DNA from: Rhodospirillales bacterium
GTDB taxonomy: Bacteria; Pseudomonadota; Alphaproteobacteria; Reyranellales; Reyranellaceae
NCBI GenBank assembly: GCA_009377525.1
Contig: WHTW01000067.1
Location: 1-39,808, forward strand
Reading direction: 5' to 3'
Length of the DNA stretch: 39,808 nt
Below the pieces are notes generated by a model. That model was not told the DNA's origin and did not search any database. It worked only from the letters and a program-made list of their open reading frames with translations. This document shows positions 14,077 through 21,108 of this stretch, piece by piece. How positions within the stretch are numbered: position 1 is the first letter of the stretch; the number at the start of each line of letters is the position of its first letter. The position numbers were made by a program, and so were the translations under genes.

Positions 14077-15606
14077 TCAATCCCACCAGGCAACGATGGC
14101 GGCGATCAAAGCGAGGACGGCGATGATCTCGGAGAAGCCCGGGCGCCAGCCGCGGCCCGGGATGGGGGGCGGCGGCTTCGCTTCGCGCTCGGCCTTGCGG
14201 CGCTCGTGCTCGGCCACGAGGTGCAGGCTGTCGATCAGGCGCGGCAGGCGGCGCAGGCCCTGCATCACGTCCTCGGCGGCGCGGCCGATGGTGGCGCGCG
14301 GGCCGAAGTGGCTCTGCATCCACTCCTCGATCAGGGGCCGCGCCAGCTCCCAGATATTGACGTGGGGATTGAGCCGCGTGCCCATGCCCTCGGCCATCAG
14401 CATGGTCTTCTGCAGCAGCAGGAGCTGCGGCTGCACCGTCATCTCGAACTGCTCGGTGACGCGCAGCAGCTGCGCCAGCAGGCGGGCGATCGAGATCTGA
14501 TGGCTGGGCTTGCCGAAGATCGGCTCGCCGATCGAGCGGCAGGCCTGGGCGAACATTTCGCGCGACTGGTCCAGCGGCACATAGCCCGCGCGGAACTGCA
14601 CCTCGGCCACGGCGCGATAGTCGCGGCGCAGGAAGGCGACCAGAAGCTCGGCGAGATAGCCGCGCGTGTCCTCGTCGATGCGGCCCATGATGCCGAAATC
14701 GACCGGCACGATGTGGCCTTCGCGATCGACGAAGGCGTTGCCGCCGTGCATGTCGGCATGGAAGAAGCCGTCGCGGAACACCTGGTAGAAGAACGCTTCG
14801 GCGCACTTCTTCATGACGACATCGGGATCGTGGCCGGCGGCGACGATGGCGTCGCGGTCACCGATCGGGATGCCGTCGACGCGCTCCAGTGTGAGCACGC
14901 GCTCGGCGGTGCGATCCCAGTCGATGGTCGGCGCGCGATAACCGGGATCGTCGGCGAAGTTCTCGCCCAGCTCCTCGGCGGCAGCGGCCTCCATGCGCAG
15001 GTCCATCTCGACGCGTACGACGTCGGCGAAGGCGCGCACCGAATCGACGGGCTTGAGGCGGCGGTAGCGCGGCTGGGTGCGCTCGACCAGCTCGGCCACC
15101 CAGTAGAAGAGGTCGAGGTCGCGCTCGAAGGCGAGCTCGATGCCCGGCCGCAGCACCTTGACCGCGACCTCGCGGCCGTCGGTGGTGACGGCGAAATGCA
15201 CCTGGGCGATCGAGGCGGCGGCGACCGGTGTGTCGTCGAAGCTGGTGAACAGCGCGTCGATCGGCTGGCCGAGCTCGGCTTCGACAATACGTCTGGCCTC
15301 GGCACCAGAGAAAGGCGGCAGGTGATCCTGCAATTGCGCCAGGTCGGCCGCGACCTGTTCGCTCAAAAGATCGGCTCGGGTCGAGAGGGCCTGGCCGAGC
15401 TTGATGAAGGACGGGCCCATCTCCTGCAGCGCCGCCGTCAGGCGCTCGCCCGGCCTACGCGCATCGCGGCGCCGCGCGAACAGGCGCGCCCAGGCGACCA
15501 GCGCCGGCGTGATGCCCAGGATCTCCAGCGGGAACAGCGCATCGTGCCGCGCGAGGCTCAGCGCCATGCCGAGCAGGCGCCAGGAGTTGCGGATGGCGCG
15601 CAGCAT
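14077..15606 (-). CDS. ubiB: Ubiquinone biosynthesis kinase-like protein UbiB
   Basis: ABC1/ADCK/AarF-family atypical kinase needed for ubiquinone synthesis, membrane-anchored. In the 509-residue protein the family's KxGQ motif is at 69-72 (PSFIKLGQALSTRADLL), the alanine-rich replacement of the glycine loop is AAASIAQVH (near 130), the lysine VAVKVLRPG follows, and the catalytic DMHGGN and metal VDFGIMG motifs occur near 280-305. A hydrophobic C-terminal segment (about 488-507) matches the UbiB membrane anchor. The ATG at 15604-15606 is only 4 nt from a strong family B hairpin that fills the spacer to ubiE; the only good ribosome-site-like GGAGG lies inside that hairpin. Confidence 0.94.
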   Translation of the reverse strand: MLRAIRNSWRLLGMALSLARHDALFPLEILGITPALVAWARLFARRRDARRPGERLTAALQEMGPSFIKLGQALSTRADLLSEQVAADLAQLQDHLPPFSGAEARRIVEAELGQPIDALFTSFDDTPVAAASIAQVHFAVTTDGREVAVKVLRPGIELAFERDLDLFYWVAELVERTQPRYRRLKPVDSVRAFADVVRVEMDLRMEAAAAEELGENFADDPGYRAPTIDWDRTAERVLTLERVDGIPIGDRDAIVAAGHDPDVVMKKCAEAFFYQVFRDGFFHADMHGGNAFVDREGHIVPVDFGIMGRIDEDTRGYLAELLVAFLRRDYRAVAEVQFRAGYVPLDQSREMFAQACRSIGEPIFGKPSHQISIARLLAQLLRVTEQFEMTVQPQLLLLQKTMLMAEGMGTRLNPHVNIWELARPLIEEWMQSHFGPRATIGRAAEDVMQGLRRLPRLIDSLHLVAEHERRKAEREAKPPPPIPGRGWRPGFSEIIAVLALIAAIVAWWD

Positions 15607-15610
15607 CAGC

Positions 15611-15675
15611 GGAGCGCGGACCTCCAGGTCCGCCTCTTTTGCGTCGCCATGAGCGGACCTGGAGGTCCGCGCTCC
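15611..15675. repeat. Family B double-hairpin, copy 3, in ubiE-ubiB spacer
   Basis: Exact 23-nt inverted arms (15611-15633 and 15653-15675; ggagcgcggacctccaggtc and three more bases) around a 19-nt centre. Each arm is itself a hairpin (gcggacct-cc-aggtccgc). It keeps the arm architecture of copies 1 and 2 and the ccggaaga flank, but lacks the TCATGATCATGA core. It fills nearly all of the 79-nt gap between ubiE and ubiB, so it will be in the mRNA. Confidence 0.88.
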
Positions 15676-15685
15676 GGAAGACGTT

Positions 15686-16477
15686 TCATATCCGCCAGCC
15701 CGAGTGCAGGGCCACGACGCCCAGCGTCATGTCGCGCCAGGCGACGTTGGCGAAGCCGACGTCGCGCATGCGCCGCGCGAGCTCGCGCTGTGGCGGGAAG
15801 CGGCGGATGCTTTCGTGCAGATAGCGATACGACTCGGCATCCCTGGCGATGATTCGCCCGAAGAACGGCAGCGCGCGGCTGGAATAGGCGTCGTAGACGC
15901 GGCCGATCGGCGCCGACGTCACCTTGCTGAACTCCAGGCAGTAAAAGCGGCCGCCCGGCTTCAGCACGCGATGCGCCTCGCCGAGCGCCTTGTCGATGTC
16001 GGTGACGTTGCGCAGGCCGAAGGCGATCGTGTAGCCGTCGAACGAGCGGTCGGGGAACGGCAGGTTCTCCGCGTCGCCCGTCGTCCAGGTCAGGCCCTTC
16101 AACAATCCGCGATCGGCGGCGCGGTCGCGCCCGATGGCCAGCATCGCGGCATTGATATCGCACACGGAGACGTCGGGCCGGTCGCCTTGCCGGCGCACGA
16201 TCCGGAAGGCGACGTCCCCGGTACCGCCCGCCACGTCCAAGAACCGCTCGCCCGGCCGCGGATTCAGCACGTCGACCAGGGTGTTCTTCCAGAGCCGGTG
16301 CACGCCGCCCGACATCAGGTCGTTCATCAGGTCGTAGCGCGGCGCCACGCTTTCGAAGACCTGGCGGACCAGGCCCGCCTTTTCGGCCGCCGGCACGTCG
16401 CGATAGCCAAAGGACGCCTGTTCCGGGCCAGGCCCCAAATCAGGATGGGGTGCGCTAGGATCGGTCGGGTCCACCAT
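15686..16477 (-). CDS. ubiE: Ubiquinone/menaquinone methyltransferase UbiE
   Basis: SAM-dependent C-methyltransferase of ubiquinone (and menaquinone) synthesis. The 263-residue protein carries the UbiE signatures: YDLMNDLMSGGVHRLWK (48-64), the SAM motif FLDVAGGTGDVAF (79-91), DAENLPFPDRSFD near 145, and the second signature region ... RVLKPGGRFYCLEFSKV. ATG 16475-16477 is chosen; the open frame further upstream only runs into a family A repeat. A Pro/Asp-rich 20-residue N-terminal stretch precedes the conserved domain. It is followed by ubiB, the standard ubiE-ubiB pair. Confidence 0.95.
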   Translation of the reverse strand: MVDPTDPSAPHPDLGPGPEQASFGYRDVPAAEKAGLVRQVFESVAPRYDLMNDLMSGGVHRLWKNTLVDVLNPRPGERFLDVAGGTGDVAFRIVRRQGDRPDVSVCDINAAMLAIGRDRAADRGLLKGLTWTTGDAENLPFPDRSFDGYTIAFGLRNVTDIDKALGEAHRVLKPGGRFYCLEFSKVTSAPIGRVYDAYSSRALPFFGRIIARDAESYRYLHESIRRFPPQRELARRMRDVGFANVAWRDMTLGVVALHSGWRI

Positions 16478-16488
16478 GGCCTGCAACC

Positions 16489-16614
16489 TAGAGCGATTCC
16501 CGATTTGATGGAACCGCAAGCGGTTCCATCAAATCGGGAATGCGCGGACGGGGGATAGTTGTTGCAACAGGTACATCTTGTTCGGCTGATTCCAGCCGAA
16601 CAAGATGTGCTTTA
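16489..16614 (-). repeat. Family A paired-hairpin intergenic element, copy 4 (inverted)
   Basis: Here hairpin B comes first on the plus strand (16496-16541; attcccgatttgatggaacc ... core GGAACCGC, loop aa), then hairpin A (16571-16610; acatcttgttcggctg, loop attc, complement). On the minus strand the order and ends (ctaaagc ... cgctctag) match the other copies. It sits between the divergent ubiE and SDR genes, and its end runs into the SDR gene's ribosome site. Confidence 0.92.
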
Positions 16615-16625
16615 GAGGATTCACC

Positions 16626-17360
16626 ATGATGCTGAAAGACCGGGTGCTGCTGATCACCAACGTCGAGAAATTCGCAGGTCACGGCACGACGCGGGTCGCC
16701 CTGGCCGAGGGCGCCATGGTTTTGGCGCACGATCCCACATTCGAAGCGCCAAGCGCGCGGCGCAAATACGAGGCCGAGTTCCCCGGCGCGCATGCCCTGT
16801 CGACCGTCGAGCCGGCGACCCTGGTGGAGCTTGCGCTGAAACGTCACGGCCACATCGACGCGCTGGTCAACAACGACGCCTACCCCGCCCTGCGTGCGCC
16901 GCTCGGCGAGGCGCGCCTGGAGGACTATCGCGCCGCGCTCGAGGCGATGGCGGTGATGCCCTTCCGGCTGACGCAACTCGTGGCGCCGTCGATGCGCAAG
17001 CGCAAGTCGGGGCGCATCGTCTTCGTATCGTCGGCCGCACCGTTGCGCGGCATCGCCAACTACGCGCCCTATGTCTCGGCGCGGGCGGCGGCAAACGGAC
17101 TGGTCTCTTCGCTCGCCAAGGAGCTGGGCCGCGACGGCATCACGGTGAACGCCGTCGGCTCGAACTACGTCGAGAACCCCGACTACTTCCCGCCGGCGCT
17201 GCTCGCCAACCAGGAGGCGATGGCCAAGATGACGGCGCAAATTCCGCTGGGCCGGCTGGGCAAGTCCGACGAGCTCGGCGCAACCGTGTGTTTCCTCTGC
17301 TCGGACGCAGCAGGCTTCATCACCGGCCACGTTCTGCCTCACGCTGGCGGCTGGGCGTGA
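16626..17360 (+). CDS. Halohydrin dehalogenase-like SDR protein
   Basis: A short-chain dehydrogenase-fold protein of 244 residues that carries both known signatures of halohydrin dehalogenases (HheA-G type), enzymes that turn vicinal haloalcohols into epoxides and release halide without NAD(P)H. The Gly-rich cofactor loop of normal SDRs is replaced by T11-NVEK-F16-A-G18 (T-x4-F-x-G), which forms the halide pocket in that family. The catalytic set is S136, Y149 and R153 (S-x12-Y-x3-R), with arginine in place of the SDR lysine. Overall it resembles HheC in many blocks (MKKRKSG-like MRKRKSG, ARAAANGLVSSLAKELG). ATG 16626 follows AGAGGAT. It may also be an inactive SDR; activity needs testing. 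Confidence 0.8.
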   Translation: MMLKDRVLLITNVEKFAGHGTTRVALAEGAMVLAHDPTFEAPSARRKYEAEFPGAHALSTVEPATLVELALKRHGHIDALVNNDAYPALRAPLGEARLEDYRAALEAMAVMPFRLTQLVAPSMRKRKSGRIVFVSSAAPLRGIANYAPYVSARAAANGLVSSLAKELGRDGITVNAVGSNYVENPDYFPPALLANQEAMAKMTAQIPLGRLGKSDELGATVCFLCSDAAGFITGHVLPHAGGWA

Positions 17361-17375
17361 CGACAGGCCGAGTCG

Positions 17376-17741
17376 TCAGGGAAGCGGAAGACGACGACGC
17401 CTGAAGCGTTCGCGCTCAACGACGAGAACGCTGCTTTCGATATCTTTCGCCTCGAAGCCCGCAAGCAGCGTCGCCATGCGCGTTCGCACGTCCGCCTCGT
17501 TCCAGTTTCCACCGCGAAACAGAATGAGGCTGGGTTCCGTCGAACGTGCGATCACCAGCAAGCGTGGATAGTCGAGATCGGCGGTGACAATCGTGCGTCG
17601 CTCACGCCGCGCCGTTTCGATGATCCGAGTGTCGCTGGAAGCGGCAAGGCCGATCGACACTGCATGAACGGCGTCATGTCCGCGATCGACAAGCCAAGTC
17701 GCCAATAGCGGCGACAACGGCATGTCGATCAGAAACCTCAA
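17376..17741 (-). CDS. DUF5615 PIN-like toxin candidate
   Basis: A 121-residue protein of the DUF5615 (Mut7-C/PIN-like) family. The N-terminus MRFLIDMPLSPLLATWLVDRGHDAVHA and the TADLDYPRLL motif (about 54-63) hold the conserved acidic residues (D6, D55/D57) of this putative RNase fold. It overlaps the DUF433 gene by 4 nt (ATGA, 17738-17741), the usual arrangement of DUF433-DUF5615 toxin-antitoxin pairs. Toxicity is inferred from family and arrangement, not seen. The basic C-terminus (RERFRRRRLPLP) is unusual but compatible. Confidence 0.82.
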   Translation of the reverse strand: MRFLIDMPLSPLLATWLVDRGHDAVHAVSIGLAASSDTRIIETARRERRTIVTADLDYPRLLVIARSTEPSLILFRGGNWNEADVRTRMATLLAGFEAKDIESSVLVVERERFRRRRLPLP

Positions 17742-17962
17742 CTGGCAATGTCCAGTGTTTCATCCTCGGCCAAGGCCGCAGCGTAGAGCAGAGCGGCGTC
17801 GATATCCTCGGCTTCCAAGTATGGATAGGAAGCGAGGATAGATTCCCGTGTTTCACCGGCCGCCAAGAGGCCAAGCAGGCGAGCCACCGGAAACCGCATT
17901 CCACGAATGCAGGGCTTGCCGGTACAGATTGCCGGATCGATCGTGACGCGATCGTGGAGCAT
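17738..17962 (-). CDS. DUF433 antitoxin-like protein
   Basis: A 74-residue DUF433-family protein, winged-helix-like, predicted antitoxin partner of the DUF5615 protein. The motif VTIDPAICTGKPCIRGMRFPVARLL (7-31) is the family hallmark, followed by an ETRESILASYPYLEAEDIDAALLYA helix pair. It is upstream of and overlaps the toxin gene, so the antitoxin is made first. Its start is 76 nt from the divergent HigA-type gene. Confidence 0.86.
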   Translation of the reverse strand: MLHDRVTIDPAICTGKPCIRGMRFPVARLLGLLAAGETRESILASYPYLEAEDIDAALLYAAALAEDETLDIAS

Positions 17963-18038
17963 GATGTTATCCTAACCGAAGATGGCCGAGACAGCTATGC
18001 TCCCAAATGGCTGTTGGAGCAGATGTAGGAAATCCTCC

Positions 18039-18335
18039 ATGGGCACCGAGATGAAGAACCCGCCGCACCCGGGTGGCTTGATCCGCCGGGAAGTGTTCGA
18101 GCCACTGGGATTGTCCATTTCGCGTGCCGCCTCAATCTTGGGCGTTGGTCGTGGTGCTTTGACCTCGATGGTGAACGGACGCGCGCCGCTGACGTTTGAA
18201 ATGGCTCTTCGCATTGAGAAGGCGTTTGGTCCACGAATGGATCACTTGATGCGGATGCAGTACGCCTACGATTTCGCGCGAACGCGACGCAATGCTGCCG
18301 CGATCCGAGTCGGCCGATATCGTTCCGCAGCGTAG
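18039..18335 (+). CDS. HigA-family antitoxin/XRE regulator (no HigB seen)
   Basis: A 98-residue helix-turn-helix protein of the HigA (VapI-like) type: MKNPPHPGGLIRREVFEPLGLS, the HTH SISRAASILGVGRGALTSMVNGRAPLT (about 26-52) and a C-terminal dimer helix. HigA normally follows a RelE-type HigB toxin gene in one operon. The 76 nt upstream holds no such gene. The ATG at 18039 or the one at 18051 could be used. The stop is 3 nt from the next gene's start, so it may be co-transcribed with the methyltransferase. Possible roles are an orphan antitoxin or a local repressor. Confidence 0.82.
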   Translation: MGTEMKNPPHPGGLIRREVFEPLGLSISRAASILGVGRGALTSMVNGRAPLTFEMALRIEKAFGPRMDHLMRMQYAYDFARTRRNAAAIRVGRYRSAA

Positions 18336-18338
18336 TCG

Positions 18339-18947
18339 ATGTCAGTGAGGCCCAGCGGCACCGAAGGCTACGGCGAAACCGCCGGCGAGCGCGTGAAGCA
18401 ATATGAAAGCCTCGCCTTCGCCGACGTCCATCGACACATGCTGCATCTTTTTCCCATGACGCCGAGCCGCGTCATCGACATCGGCGCCGGCACGGGGCGC
18501 GACGCCGCGGCCTTCGCCGGGCTTGGCCATACCGTGACGGCCGTCGAGCCGACGCCCGAGCTGCTGGCCGAGGCCCGGCAGCTGCATCAGCAACCCGCGA
18601 TCACCTGGATCGACGATTCGCTGCCCGACCTCGACCGCGTCCATGCGCTGGGCGAGCGCTACGACGTCGTCATGCTGACGGCGGTCTGGATGCATCTCGA
18701 CCAGGCGCAACGCGAGCGCGCCATGGCCCGGGTGGCGCCCCTGGTGCGGCCGGGCGGCCTCATGGCTCTGACGTTGCGCCACGGTCCGGTGCCGGCCGGT
18801 CGGCGCATGTTCGAGGTCTCGGCTCAGGAGACGTGCGAGCTGGCGCGGCGTCACAGCCTCGCCACCATCCACGAAAGCAAAGGCTCTGCCCTGCTGGGCG
18901 GTGCCGCCGTGTGGTGGGACCGGCTTGCCTTCAGGCCTCAGAGGTAG
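18339..18947 (+). CDS. Class I SAM-dependent methyltransferase
   Basis: A 202-residue Rossmann-fold methyltransferase of unknown substrate. Motif I is VIDIGAGTGRDAAAFA (45-60), followed by TAVEPTPELLAEAR (motif II), the LPDL and YDVVMLTAVWMHL post-motif strand and a RPGGLMALTLRHG segment. The QETCELARRHSLATIHE region is a typical C-terminal helix-strand. The start at 18339 is 3 nt after the HigA stop, suggesting translational coupling. Its 3' end overlaps the convergent GFA gene by 10 nt. The family often acts on small molecules; nothing here identifies which. Confidence 0.85.
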   Translation: MSVRPSGTEGYGETAGERVKQYESLAFADVHRHMLHLFPMTPSRVIDIGAGTGRDAAAFAGLGHTVTAVEPTPELLAEARQLHQQPAITWIDDSLPDLDRVHALGERYDVVMLTAVWMHLDQAQRERAMARVAPLVRPGGLMALTLRHGPVPAGRRMFEVSAQETCELARRHSLATIHESKGSALLGGAAVWWDRLAFRPQR

Positions 18948-19342
18948 CTGGTCACCTTGGGCGGCTGGAACCAGTTGTCATGGCGGCCGTCCATGTACTG
19001 GATCGGCAGCTTGGCAAGCTCCTCAGGCGAGACATCATCGAGGCAGGCGACATTGATCGAGACGAAGGCGCCACCGATCTCCTTGACGTCGCCATCGCCG
19101 AAGGACGCGATGCCGCAAGTTTTGCAAAAGCGGTGATGGCCTTGCTTGCTGCCGAACTGGTAGTCGGCGAGATCGGCCTTCCCCGAGAGCAGACGAAAGT
19201 CCTGCGGCTTGATGGTCACATTCCAGGCTCGCTGCTTGCTGCACATCGAGCAGTTGCAACGGCCGGTGCCGGCCTGCAGGTCGATGTCCGCCTCGTATCG
19301 CACGAGGCCACAGTGGCAGCTGCCATGGTACGTTCTTTTCAT
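18938..19342 (-). CDS. GFA-family zinc protein (glutathione-dependent formaldehyde-activating-like)
   Basis: A 134-residue protein of the GFA/CENP-V family. Zinc-binding cysteines are seen in order: C9 and C11 (SCHCG), C29, C31 and C34 (CNCSMC) and C73 and C76 (FCKTCG), the full set of this fold. Some members were named glutathione-dependent formaldehyde-activating enzymes, but most are of unknown activity, and no formaldehyde pathway is nearby. I chose ATG 19342 (MKRTYHGSCHCG); an upstream in-frame start adds seven residues. It is convergent with the methyltransferase. Confidence 0.88.
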   Translation of the reverse strand: MKRTYHGSCHCGLVRYEADIDLQAGTGRCNCSMCSKQRAWNVTIKPQDFRLLSGKADLADYQFGSKQGHHRFCKTCGIASFGDGDVKEIGGAFVSINVACLDDVSPEELAKLPIQYMDGRHDNWFQPPKVTSYL

Positions 19343-19390
19343 TGAGGTTCTCCCTGAGCTCACGGAGCTGGCGGTAGTCGCTTCTAGAGG

Positions 19391-19681
19391 TCATGTCTCC
19401 CTGCACAGTGGCGGTATGCTAACGCCGAGTGCATCCGGAAGGCTGCTCGTATCTTTGACAGGCACAGGGCTGCCATTGAACACGTCATTGGCCTCACTCA
19501 TCGCGATCACCAAAATCTCGAAGAGCGAGATTAACGCGTCTGCAGCGTCTAATGTTTCGTCGCGAATGAGCTCAATCGCTTCTTTGGCGTCCGCCTTACC
19601 AGTCGCGTCAATGAGCGCCTGCAGCGTTACAAGATGCGACATTGGAAACAGGACAGTATGTCGAGAACCTGCCGCCAACAT
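19391..19681 (-). CDS. Weak hypothetical ORF, possibly 5'-truncated
   Basis: A 96-residue ORF of lower GC content than its neighbours. Its middle (ALIDATGKADAKEAIELIRDETLDAADALISLFE) looks like a genuine helical protein, and the open frame continues about 25 codons upstream without an ATG (...TDDLLTAAFDKLGDAENW), which also reads like protein. The real start may be missing or lost by mutation. No family is recognised. It could be a decaying gene in an accessory patch, or chance; I cannot decide. Confidence 0.35.
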   Translation of the reverse strand: MLAAGSRHTVLFPMSHLVTLQALIDATGKADAKEAIELIRDETLDAADALISLFEILVIAMSEANDVFNGSPVPVKDTSSLPDALGVSIPPLCRET

Positions 19682-20059
19682 CGACCAGTTCTCGGCGTCG
19701 CCCAGCTTGTCGAACGCTGCTGTCAGAAGATCATCAGTAGGATTATGAAAAGCATGCTCGTTTCAGCTCCTGTATTGCGTAGGTAATTGTCGTCTTCCTG
19801 ATTGATCGAACCGCTCAGGTAGACGGTACTGTGCAGACTACTCCCCCCTATCCTTGGTGAAGGAGGGAGCGCGTAAATGGCTAGAGACGAACTCGCCGTG
19901 GTATCTGGCGACGCCTGCGACTCGCTACACATTTAGCGGCGATGTGACTCAGCTGCAGCCACCGGCACGTTCGCGGGTATGAACGCGCGTAGCATAAAGA
20001 GTTTCGAGCCCGCTGCGACAACCGCCCAGCAGTTGGGCGGTTGGCACCGAATTAGAGGC
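19682..20059. other. Low-GC intergenic patch before nrdB
   Basis: No supported gene. Contents seen: the upstream extension of the weak ORF (to about 19760), a 19-codon ORF after a GGAGGG at 19877-19936 that I do not call, and a 9-bp hairpin at 20020-20042 just past the nrdB stop. Confidence 0.4.
20020..20042 (-). terminator. Hairpin downstream of nrdB
   Basis: A 9-bp perfect stem aaccgccca/tgggcggtt with a 5-nt loop, 17 nt beyond the nrdB stop on the minus strand. It lacks a clear U-tract, so it may be a weak or Rho-assisted terminator or a 3'-end stabiliser. Confidence 0.5.
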
Positions 20060-21022
20060 TCAAGAGAACGCCTCTTCCCAAGTCCCCCGCGTTGACGCCT
20101 TCGAATACTCCGTCGCCCGGTTCTCGAAGAAGTTGGCGTGCTCGATGGCGTTCAGCATCTGGTCCATCCACGGCAGCGGGTTCTTGGCGTCGCTGCGGTA
20201 GATCGGCTGCAGGCTGAGCTGGGTCAGCCGGCGGTCGGCGATGTAGCGGATGTAGCGCTTCACATCGACCGCGGTCATGCCCTCGATGCCGCCCATCTCG
20301 AAGGCGAGATCGATGAAGGCGTCCTCGTGGTCGACGATGGTCGAGCAGGCGACATAGATCTCGCGCTGCAGCTCCTCGGTCCAGATCTCCTGGTTCTCGT
20401 GCACGAAGGCGCGGAACAGCTTGATGATCGAGTTGCAGTGCAGCGTCTCGTCGCGCACCGACCACGACACGATCTGGCCCATGCCCTTCATCTTGTTGAA
20501 GCGCGGGAAGTTCATCAGCATGGCGAACGAGGCGAAGAGCTGCAGGCCCTCGGTGAAGGCGCCGAACACCGCCAGCGTCTTGGCGATCGCGGGCTTCGAA
20601 TCGACGTTGAACTCCTGCATGTAGTCGTACTTGTCCTTCATCTCCTTGACGTGGAGGAAGGCCGAGTACTCGGTCTCGGGCATGCCGATCGTGTCGAGCA
20701 GATGGCTGTAGGCGGCGACGTGGATTGTCTCGGTCGACGAGAAGGCGGCCAGCATCATCTGCACTTCCGTCGGCTTGAAGACGCGGCTGTAGTGCCGCAT
20801 GTAGCAGTTGTTCACCTCGACGTCGGCCTGCGTGAAGAAGCGGAAGATCTGCGTCAGCAGGTGGCGCTCGCTGTCGGTCAGCTTGTTGCGCCAGTCCTTG
20901 ACGTCGTCGGCCAGCGGCACTTCCTCGGGCAGCCAATGGATGCGCTGCTGCATCAGCCAGGCGTCATAGGCCCAGGGATAATGGAACGGCTTGTAGATCG
21001 GCTTGGCGTCGAGCAGGGACAT
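20060..21022 (-). CDS. nrdB: Class Ia ribonucleotide reductase beta subunit
   Basis: Radical-generating small subunit that, with NrdA, makes deoxyribonucleoside diphosphates. The 320-residue helical protein has the di-metal ligands D67 (QADVEVNN), E98 and H101 (STETIHVAAY), E158 (FTEGLQLFASF), E192 and H195 (RDETLHCN). Y105 is four residues after H101, the position of the radical tyrosine in the class Ia enzymes. The start MSLLDAKPIYKPFHYPWA at ATG 21020-21022 is well supported. It is second in an nrdA-nrdB operon, separated by a 10-bp GC-rich hairpin. Confidence 0.94.
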   Translation of the reverse strand: MSLLDAKPIYKPFHYPWAYDAWLMQQRIHWLPEEVPLADDVKDWRNKLTDSERHLLTQIFRFFTQADVEVNNCYMRHYSRVFKPTEVQMMLAAFSSTETIHVAAYSHLLDTIGMPETEYSAFLHVKEMKDKYDYMQEFNVDSKPAIAKTLAVFGAFTEGLQLFASFAMLMNFPRFNKMKGMGQIVSWSVRDETLHCNSIIKLFRAFVHENQEIWTEELQREIYVACSTIVDHEDAFIDLAFEMGGIEGMTAVDVKRYIRYIADRRLTQLSLQPIYRSDAKNPLPWMDQMLNAIEHANFFENRATEYSKASTRGTWEEAFS

Positions 21023-21065
21023 GGCAACCCGCGATCAAATATGAATTGGACGAAAGAAACCCCGT

Positions 21066-21092
21066 CGCGCCGCGGTGTGGACCCGCGGCGCG
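21066..21092 (-). terminator. GC-rich hairpin between nrdA and nrdB
   Basis: On the minus strand, a perfect 10-bp stem (cgcgccgcgg / ccgcggcgcg, 7-nt loop) is followed by acggggtttcttt. It sits in the 86-nt gap between nrdA and nrdB, so it could act as a partial terminator or RNA processing site that sets the ratio of the two subunits. Confidence 0.5.
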
Positions 21093-21108
21093 GCGAGGAC
21101 GGCTGCGG

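Noticed and set aside
13902..14093. 64-codon upstream extension of the GIY-YIG frame
   Set aside because: It is merely translation through the inverted repeat arm (IPTGARSAEWRD, IPTEAKRSGG), a common artefact of these repeats.
19877..19936. 19-residue ORF after GGAGGG
   Set aside because: Too short, no hydrophobic or repeated features, and no conserved neighbour coupling.
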